The position numbers were made by a program, and so were the translations under genes. From positions 383,204,687 through 383,268,686 of the forward strand of contig JAUMIR010000001.1 in assembly GCA_030847615.1 (NCBI GenBank): DNA of 64,000 nt. Direction: 5' to 3'. Below the pieces are notes generated by a model that was not told the origin of the DNA, did not search any database, and saw only the letters and a program-made list of their open reading frames with translations. Positions 57,822 through 64,000 of the stretch are shown piece by piece. The number at the start of each line of letters is the position of its first letter. Positions within the stretch are counted from its first letter, which is position 1. The DNA is from Gambelia wislizenii (lineage: Eukaryota > Chordata > Lepidosauria > Squamata > Crotaphytidae).

Positions 57822-58766
57822 CCCCAGTTTGAAGCCACGTTGTTGCTGCTGCTGCTGCCTATGGTCTGGCTGGAGCTGGCTTTAAAGACACTCAAAGGCC
57901 AGGTGTTCCTAGGGAGGAGGAGGCAGGCCAAGCACTCACTCTCCACCCCCAGTTTGAAGCCATGCTGCTGCTGCTGCTGCTGCCGCCGATGGTCTGGCTG
58001 GAGCTGGCTTTAAAGGCACTCAAAGGCCAGGTGTTCCTAGGGAGGAGGAGGAGGGCCAAGCACTCACTCTCCACCCCCAGCTTGAAGCCACACTGCTACT
58101 GCTACTGCTGCTGCTGCTGCCAATGGTCTGGCTGGAGCTGGCTTTAAAGGCACTCAAAGGCCAGGTGTTCCTAGGGAGGAGGAGGCAGGCCAAGCACTCA
58201 TTCTCCACCCCCAGTTTGAAGCCATGCTGCTGCTGCTGCTGCTGCTGCCGCCGATGGTCTGGCTGGAGCTAGCCTTAAAGGCACTCAAAGGCCAGGTGTT
58301 CCTAGGGAGGAGGAGGAGGGCCAAGCACTTACTCTCCACCCCCAGCTTGAAGCCACACTGTTACTGCTACTGCTGCTGCCGATGGTCTGGCTGGAGCTGG
58401 CTTTAAAGGCACTCAAAGGCCAGGTGTTCCTACGGAGGAAGAGGAGGGTCAAGCACTCACTCTCTACCCCCAGTTTGAAGCCACGCTGCTGCTGCTGCTG
58501 CTGCTGCCGCTGCCGGTGGTCTGGCTGGAGCTGGCTTTAAAGGCACTCAAAGGCCAGGTGTTCCTAGGGAGGAGGAGGAGAGCCAAGCACTCACTCTCCA
58601 CCCCCAGTTTGAAGCCACGCTGCTGCTGCTGCTGCTGCCGATGGTCTGGCTGGAACTGGCTTTAAAGGCACTCAAAGGCCAAGTGTTCCTAGGGAGGAAG
58701 AGGAGGGCCAAGCACTCACTCTCCACCCCCAGTTTGAAGCCAAACTGCTGCTGCTGCTGCTGTTGC
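57808..58766 (-). promoter_or_regulatory. Tandem 5' monomer array of the L2 element
   Basis: Seven TTTAAAG anchors lie at 57881, 58009, 58143, 58274, 58402, 58536 and 58661, giving units of 128, 134, 131, 128, 134 and 125 bp. Each unit carries ACTCAAAGGCCAGGTGTTCC, a GGAGGAGG stretch, AAGCACTCACTCTCCACCCC, AGTTTGAAGCCA, a CTG run of variable length and GATGGTCTGGCTGGAGCTGG. The array ends exactly at the target duplication and immediately precedes the first coding residues. The position suggests repeated promoter units (inference, by analogy with mouse L1 monomers). Confidence 0.85.
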
Positions 58767-58774
58767 TGATAGAA
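58767..58774. repeat. L2 target-site duplication, right
   Basis: TGATAGAA, same as 54564-54571. Confidence 0.85.
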
Positions 58775-59584
58775 ACATATTTGGAATCCAGACAACAGAA
58801 ATTACCTCCCACTCATTTTCTTTTAAATGTACTGGACATAATATTGGAGAAAAATTATTTCAAATTTCAAGATCAATTTTATCTACAGATTAAGGGGGTC
58901 ACTATGGGTAGTCCTGTGGCCCCCAGTGTCGCTAATTTGTATATGGCGAATTTGGAACACACATGCATTTTAAATTCTAATGTGAATCATTATAAAGATC
59001 AAATCCAATATTATGCCTGGTACATTGACCATATTTTCATAATTTTCAAAAATGAGACCTTGGTCAAGGATTTCTTCAATTGGATAAATCAAGTGGATGA
59101 TAACATCAAATTTACATGCCAATCAAATAAATCACAAATTCCATTTTTGGATGTATTGGTCACTGTTAAAAACAACAAAATTGAAGTACAGAATTATCAA
59201 AAAGACACGGACAGGAATTCATTTTTACATTATAAAAGCTACCATCCTATCCCTTTAAAAAGAAATTTACCCTTCTCTCAATTTTTGAGAATAAAACGTA
59301 ATGCCACCTATAACACTCAATACGAAAGGGCTGCTAATATATTCCAACAGGATCTACTTCAAAGATCATATCCTTTACAAGTTATTAAAGCAGCCAAGGC
59401 TAGAGCAGATGCAAGGGATAGGAAGTCAGTATTTCAAAAAACAGAAAGACCCATTTCTGACCGGATCATCACTACATTCAACTACAATCATGCCATTCAT
59501 AAAATCAAATTTGTCATACAAAAACATACAAAAAGGAGCTATGTGGCTCCTTTAACAGCACATAGAAGAACAAATAATATCTAG
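58775..59584 (+). pseudogene. PLE RT palm and thumb, catalytic residue lost
   Basis: The frame resumes from the left PLE half with TYLESRQQK. The RT palm follows with KGVTMGSPVAPSVANLYMA. At the catalytic turn the sequence is AWYIDHIFIIF, where active PLE enzymes have YIDD; the second aspartate is histidine. The thumb follows with SQIPFLDVLVTVKNNKIE, YHPIPLKRNLPFSQFLRI and RKSVFQKTERPISDRIITTF. A TAG at 59582-59584 then separates it in frame from the nuclease part. Confidence 0.92.
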
Positions 59585-59626
59585 GACATATTAGTCCACA
59601 CTGACCTACAAAAAGATACATCTGAC

Positions 59627-60016
59627 ATGAGACAAATTACAGGTCATTTCAGTTGTGGCCACTGCACATATTGCAGGCAATCTTACAACACTAAGGTTTT
59701 CACACATCCCACCACCAAAGAAAAATACATGTTAAAATCTTTTTCTAATTGCAGTACTAAAAATGTTGTTTATGCTATTGTGTGCCCCTGTGGTCTTATT
59801 TACATGGGACTTTCTAGTAGACCGATCCGTTCTAGAATGGCAGAACACAAGAGCCGTATATACAATAAAAACATGGAAAATCCCCTGGTTGAACATTTTA
59901 CTAGTCATAATCACTCACCAGATTCTTTTAAATTCTGCATATTAGAAGTTATCACAAAAAAACCTTTTGACAGAATTAATATTCAAAATAAGTTACTTCA
60001 GAGTGAAGCCCGCTAG
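59627..60016 (+). pseudogene. PLE GIY-YIG endonuclease domain
   Basis: The 129-residue frame has a cysteine/histidine cluster (FSCGHCTYCRQ) and then CSTKNVVYAIVCPCGLIYMG, the PLE version of the GIY-YIG signature with its CPCG insertion. SRPIRSRMAEHKSRI (catalytic Arg and His/Glu region) and NPLVEHFTSHNHS follow. In active elements this domain nicks the target DNA for primed reverse transcription. It is in frame with the RT piece upstream, separated by one TAG. It ends at a TAG at 60014-60016. Confidence 0.9.
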
Positions 60017-60358
60017 ATTTACAAACTACGATCCTATAGCCCATATGGATTAAATGAACGGATAGAATGGACAGCATTCCTTTAAAATATTCAGCCAAGA
60101 TGGGGTTCTACACATGAGGGAGAGTAGGAAATGAGAGCAATCATTCACATTCAATTAGAGTCAAAATATATTCACTCAACTGTGAGTCTTACATTCACCC
60201 ACTGCTGCTTTAAACCACTGACCCAAAAGAAGGCTCAGGAAACTATTTCATTAAGGTAAATGCATTACTTTATGTAAAAATTTACTAACATATTCAGTGT
60301 GGATACTTACCTTTATTTTCCATGACAGATAAATGGAATGCAAAAAATATTTACAGCA

Positions 60359-60390
60359 CTGAGGAAGACAAAATAAGTTGTCGAAACGGC
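60359..60390 (+). ncRNA. Hammerhead-ribozyme-like core in PLE 3' region
   Basis: CTGAGGA is followed by a spare A, a GACAA/TTGTC stem closing an AATAAG loop, and GAAAC. This matches the CUGANGA - stem II - GAAA layout of hammerhead ribozymes, which PLEs are known to carry. A possible stem III pairs ACGG (60385-60388) with a CCGT about 30 bases on. A convincing stem I was not found, so activity is doubtful. Confidence 0.4.
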
Positions 60391-60894
60391 ACAGATATTT
60401 ACAGTTCCCGGGGCTGCATGTCCGTTGAAAAAACTTGCATTGCCTCAGATACTCACATATTAGCCAAGGACAGTGGAATGGTTTGCTAAGGTTACTATGA
60501 AAGTATTTGTCCAAGAAAATTATCTCTATAACTGTAGCTATTAAAGTCACTAGTGGTACGTTCACATATGTATTGTTAAATATTATAATTGTGCTTGTAA
60601 GAGCCTGTTTCACCACATAGTGGACTGATTCAGTAACATATGTTGTGATTATTATTTATACATAAGTTTAAAAATTCACACAGCCCATGATTGTGAGCAG
60701 TGTTTGAGAAAGAGGGGAAATGTAAGGAATTCTCACAACATATAATTGTGATTATTACTGTTAACCTTTCATGTATAATTGTACAAGTGCTTGCTAAAGA
60801 GAATTCTTTCTAAAGTTGGGAACCAGTTTATTTAACTATAACATGTGGTTTTGAATTGTATTCCTAAATATTCATTAAACATTGTCAAAAAGTA

Positions 60895-60985
60895 TCACCA
60901 TAAGTGACTATTTCTCAATCTATTCATGTTTGTAACACTGTTTATGTAAAGTTAGCTAGCACTTGATTTATAGTGGAGCTTATTT
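60895..60985 (+). repeat. Diverged partial copy of the PLE right terminal repeat
   Basis: CACCATAAGTGACTATTTCT...CACTTGATTTATAGTGGAGCT parallels 61009-61095 in the same orientation, with many differences. Confidence 0.6.
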
Positions 60986-61004
60986 GATATGTTAAAAATA
61001 AAAA

Positions 61005-61207
61005 CATTACCATATGTGATTGTGACTTAATCTATGTATATTTGTGACACATGGTCATTATGTAATAATTAGTACTTGATTTATAGTTCAGTAGTTGATC
61101 ACTTGGTTTATAGTGTAGCTTGGTATTGAAGTTGTTGCAATTGTGGTTTATATGACTATTCAGAAAATAACTATATTTAATACAGTTTTCCCAGTTGTTA
61201 GGTTGGT
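61005..61207 (-). repeat. PLE terminal inverted repeat, right
   Basis: CATTACCATATGTGATTGTG...CCCAGTTGTTAGGTTGGTC. It is the inverse of 52911-53110. Confidence 0.9.
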
Positions 61208-61239
61208 CATGAGGACCCTACAGGAGTAGCGTTACTAAC

Positions 61240-61253
61240 ATCTGCAAAACAAC
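61240..61253. repeat. PLE target-site duplication, right
   Basis: ATCTGCAAAACAAC, identical to 52897-52910. The outer transposon resumes here. Confidence 0.75.
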
Positions 61254-61351
61254 AACAACATTACGACAAATAGCAGTTGCTGCGAATTGCCATTACTGTG
61301 GAGCAATCCATTTTCTTTTTTGCCTCATATAGACAAGGCCTATGCACCATA

Positions 61352-62455
61352 TATACTCATGTATAAGTTGAAAAAATATGCCAAAAATTGAGCCCCAAAA
61401 CCTGGGTCGACATACATGGGCCAATGTGGTACCTCTGTTCACTGTGCACCACTTCTGCCCTTTTGTAATGCCTGCTTGAAAAGAGTGGCAGCAGTGGCAG
61501 TAGCTCTTTGGTTCTTTCCTTCCACAGTGAGGAGAACAGAGGAGGTCAGTCCTTCTTTTCCAGTAGTTTCTCCTGGATAGATTAAGCTCCCACCTTAATC
61601 CCTCTGGGGAGAACCTAAAGGAAGTGCTGGCCCCCTCCACTCTCCTTGCCACCACAGTTCTTTGGCAGTTCTCCCCAGAAGGACTAAGACTAAGCTGGGG
61701 AGAAACTAATAGAGCACCAACCCCCTCCACTGTCCTTGCTGCAGCAACAGTTCCTTGGTGGTTCCCTGCCACTGTGGGGAGAGCAGTGTCATAACTCACC
61801 TCCTGGAGCTGGGTGGTTCAGAAAGAGAGGAGAAGGCAATCTGCAGCTCCTGATAATGAGGATCTCTCTAAGTTTGCAGATCTGGGGAGCCACTGGGAGA
61901 TTTACAGGTAGTTGTCTCCAAAAGACCAGGTGTTAGGTCAGGGTCTCCTACTCAACAAACAAGGAGAATGATGTAATCTCTCTTTGTCGCTCCATGAATG
62001 GTTGCAAGGGCTCTTCAGTGTCTATAACCTCCTCTTGGGGAGCAAGGTTCCCTTCTGCCTCAACCTCCTCCTCTCCATCTGAATCCTTTGACTCCAGGGG
62101 GTGAGTTATGACAAGCAGAGGTGGTTGGTGCTTCTTTTATGGTAAGATCAACTAAGCTCTCACTGTAGTCTATCTAGGGAGAACCTAAAAGAAGTGCCAA
62201 CTCCCTCCCCTCTCCTCACTGCTGTGGTGGCTCTTTGGCAGTTCCCTGTTGCAGTGCGGGGAACAGAGGGGGGAGGTGCTTCTTTTACAGTAGGTTCTTC
62301 CTGGATGAACTAAGCCTTATCCCCTCCCAGGAGAATCTTTAAAAAGCACCAATCCCTCCTACTCCTCCCCTCCCACCCCAGCTCTCTCCTCCACCCTCCC
62401 ACCCCACCCCATTCCCTCCATCTGCACTGAAGACCACCACACTACCCACCCACCC
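61352..62455. repeat. Pyrimidine-rich repeat with inverted motifs
   Basis: It opens with ATATACTCATGTATAAGTTG, an end type common in squamate TIR elements. The words GTGCTTCTTTTANGGT and their inverse AACCTAAAAGAAGTGC (with variants) recur near 61547(+), 61613(-), 61690(-), 62129(+), 62181(-), 62277(+) and 62335(-). No credible coding sequence was found. Confidence 0.45.
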
Positions 62456-62457
62456 TC

Positions 62458-62855
62458 CTCCCTCTGTCCTATCCTGGACATCTTTAGCCTGGAGAAGAGA
62501 GGGTTAAGATGGGACATGATAGCCATGTTTAAATATATGAAGGTGTGTCATATTGAGGATGGAGCAAGCTTGTTTTCTGCTGCTCCAGAGACTAGGACAT
62601 GGAGCAACGGACTCAAACTAGAGGAAAAGAAATTCCACCTAAACATTAGGAAGAAATTCTTGACAGTAAGAGCTGTTTGGCAGTGGAATGTGCTGCCTCA
62701 GAGTGTAATGGAATCTCCTTCTCTGGAGGTTTTTAAACAGAGTCTGGATGGCCATCTGTTGGGCATGCTTTGATTGTGTGTTTCTGCATATCAGGGGGTT
62801 GGACTAGATGGCCCTTGTTGTCTCCTCCAACTCTATGATTCTATTATGCTATGAT
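62458..62855 (+). pseudogene. CR1 LINE 3' fragment
   Basis: It encodes the C-terminal CR1 stretch ([46 protein letters not shown], stop near 62773) and the 3' tail TCCAACTCTATGATTCTATTATG. Confidence 0.9.
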
Positions 62856-62859
62856 CCCC

Positions 62860-63744
62860 TTCCAACTCCCACCCAAGTGAGTTAGCAAGTGAAGGAATGT
62901 ATGAATGGCCTTGATCCATCTGGGCTTAATAGAGACTGCAAGTCTTTTCCTTGTTATCTCTATCCCCACGTGCATTTGCATGTGCACAGAGTAAAGGGCT
63001 TTTTGGCGATCTCCCCTCAATGCATTTCTTCATTTCTGGAATCATGGGAGTGTGAGTTTAGGTGGCAGGGGAAGAAGATAAAAACTTTTTTCCACTTTCT
63101 CCACACCAAGCTTTTATTTGAAAAGCCATCACAAATGCTCCCTTTGCACCTGCCACCCCCCCCCCACTCATTTGAAAAATCTGCCAAACCAACCAGGCTT
63201 TTGTTGTGGGTGTGGGTGTGAATCTGCCTCTTTTTTCCCAGCTCTGGAATATCCTCCCACAGCTCCACTCTCTTTTGGGGAGCTGAGGAGGCAATGGCCA
63301 AAACGTGGCCCACAGGGGTCTGGAATGGAGCCATGATTCCTTGTCATTTCTACTTCCTCTCAGGGAGGTTTCCTCTCCTCCTCCATCCCACTCCCTCCTC
63401 TACCTCACAGACCCATGCACCACATACCCTCCCTCCTCCTGCTTCCCCCTCTCATCCCTGCCCTCCCTTCCCATCCAAGTAAGTGAGTGAGCAAAGGAAT
63501 GCACATGTGGCCAGGCCCAAATCCCCAAAGCTTTAACATACAAATGTGGAGGGATGACTATAGAGTGGCAAAAGGTAAGAACTTAGTCCATCCTGGAAGA
63601 ACCTAAAAGAAGCACTGACCCTCTCTGCTTTCTTGCTGCTCCTTTAATGAGAATTGAGAAAGAGCCACCACTATGGCCTCTGCCATTTTCCTGTCCAGGC
63701 AGTCAAACAGGCCAGAAGTAGCACCATGGTGGAGAGAGTATCAT
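62860..63744. other. No gene; continuation of the pyrimidine-rich repeat
   Basis: GGAAGAACCTAAAAGAAGCACTGACC at 63594-63620 repeats the inverted word seen at 61613 and 62181. Overlapping proline-rich frames at 63294-63490 reflect C/T-rich sequence only. Confidence 0.4.
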
Positions 63745-63880
63745 AGAATCATAGAGTTGGAAGAGATCACAAGGGCCATCTAGTCCAACCCTCTTTCATA
63801 ATTGAAGCATTCCTAACAGATGGCCATCCAGCCTCTGTTTAAAAACCTTCAAAGAAGGAGACACCACCACACTCTGAGTA
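63745..63880 (-). mobile_element. CR1 LINE 3' end (about 135 bp)
   Basis: ATCATAGAATCATAGAGTTGG, then AAGGGCCATCTAGTCCAACC and GATGGCCATCCAGCCTCTGT, to CACCACCACACTCTGAG. This is the inverted CR1 terminus with the last coding residues. Confidence 0.88.
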
Positions 63881-64000
63881 AAGGGGGCTGGTACTTCTTT
63901 TAGGTTCTCCCAGGATACATTAAACTCTTGTCTTTTGCCACTCTGTGTCGAGAAGGGGATGGTTCCTTTTTTGATAAGAGTTGAAAGGTATTTTTGAATG
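63881..64000. repeat. End of pyrimidine-rich repeat, cut by window edge
   Basis: GGTACTTCTTTTAGGTTCTC and CTTTTGCCACTCTGTGTCGAG, then ATAAGAGTTGAAAGGTATTT, which resembles an inverted counterpart of the end at 61352. The element probably continues past the window. Confidence 0.4.

Larger units (their letters stand above)
54571..58766 (-). mobile_element. Nearly complete L2-group LINE with 5' monomer array
   Basis: The minus-strand element runs from a tandem 5' array (58766-57808) through endonuclease, RT and C-terminal domain to a 3' end with the GGGGTGGGATATAAATAAAT box and an ATT tail (54571-54592). It is flanked by an 8-bp duplication. It sits in the PLE and is therefore younger than it. 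Confidence 0.9.
52911..61239 (+). mobile_element. Penelope-like element, nearly full length, split by an L2
   Basis: In order: a ~200-bp left terminal repeat, an N-terminal coiled-coil/basic region, RT, GIY-YIG nuclease, a 3' untranslated region with a ribozyme-like core, a diverged partial terminal repeat (60895-60985), and a ~200-bp inverted right terminal repeat (61005-61207). A 14-bp target duplication brackets it, with 32 extra bases (61208-61239) between the right repeat and its duplication. An L2 of about 4.2 kb interrupts the RT. All coding parts carry stops or shifts. Confidence 0.88.
52361..61340 (+). mobile_element. Non-autonomous TIR transposon split by a PLE
   Basis: The left end GGGGTTGTCTAAATGGCAAA and right end TCATATAGACAAGGCC are inverted, with TAT on each side (52358-52360 and 61341-61343). 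The left part (52361-52910) and right part (61240-61340) align in order to the intact copy at 44824-45494. Without the inserted 8.3 kb the element would be roughly 650 bp. Confidence 0.72.

Noticed and set aside
57808..58766. Regular direct repeats resembling a CRISPR array
   Set aside because: Units are 125-134 bp with no unique spacers, lie in a eukaryotic LINE and end at its target duplication.
57962..58795. Several 60-80 residue frames on both strands rich in Leu, Ser, Cys or Gln in the CTG-repeat array
   Set aside because: They repeat once per monomer, shift frame between monomers, and are produced by the CTG runs. They are by-products of the L2 5' array, not genes.
63294..63490. Proline-rich plus-strand frames
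   Set aside because: Two overlapping frames of C/T-rich repeat sequence; no start context, splice signal or similarity supports a gene.

Overview
The window looks like repeat-rich, non-coding vertebrate chromosomal DNA, most likely from a squamate reptile. An iguanian-type lizard is my best guess, but that is inference. The support is the mix of transposons: CR1 LINEs ending in repeats of ATTCTATGA, L2-group LINEs ending in ATT triplets, a BovB 3' end, a tRNA-derived SINE with a BovB-like tail (Sauria-SINE type), two Penelope-like element (PLE) families, an L1 remnant, and many short palindromic DNA transposons. I found no host protein-coding exon, tRNA, rRNA or snRNA gene that I could defend. 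Every long open frame with recognisable protein similarity belongs to a retrotransposon and is broken.

Layout. 0.5-1.5 kb: an old inverted-repeat transposon split by an L2 3' end. 2.05-5.38 kb: two CR1 copies joined head to head, sharing a private internal insertion. 5.4-19 kb: mostly unrecognised DNA carrying an L2 3' fragment, TIR elements (6.0, 8.5, 10.75, 12.2 kb), a third CR1, a hAT-like element with a perfect 8-bp target duplication (14.1-15.1 kb) and a PLE terminal repeat (16.0 kb). 19.2-25.4 kb: a minus-strand L1 remnant that has received CR1, a plus-strand L2 and an RTE-like element. 25.4-49.8 kb: sparse old repeats, including a repeat of unknown class with an 806-bp direct duplication (28 kb) and a relative at 47 kb, two Tigger-like elements (34.3, 41.1 kb), degraded L2 copies, a SINE (44.1 kb) and a BovB end (47.9 kb). 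49.8-50.5 kb: a miniature PLE with inverted ends.

52.36-61.34 kb is the most informative region. It is a Russian-doll insertion: a short TIR transposon was split by a PLE (14-bp target duplication), and the PLE was split by a nearly complete minus-strand L2 (8-bp target duplication). The L2 carries at its 5' end a tandem array of about seven 125-134 bp units, resembling the promoter monomers known from some mouse L1 elements. 61.35-64 kb: pyrimidine-rich repeats with scattered inverted motifs and two CR1 ends.

The genes do not form a host pathway. The LINE reverse transcriptase/endonuclease and the PLE reverse transcriptase/GIY-YIG nuclease were each used to copy their own RNA into DNA. All copies seen here carry stops, frameshifts, truncations or altered catalytic residues. 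Boundaries were read by eye and most are good to about 5-20 bases; those resting on target duplications are exact.
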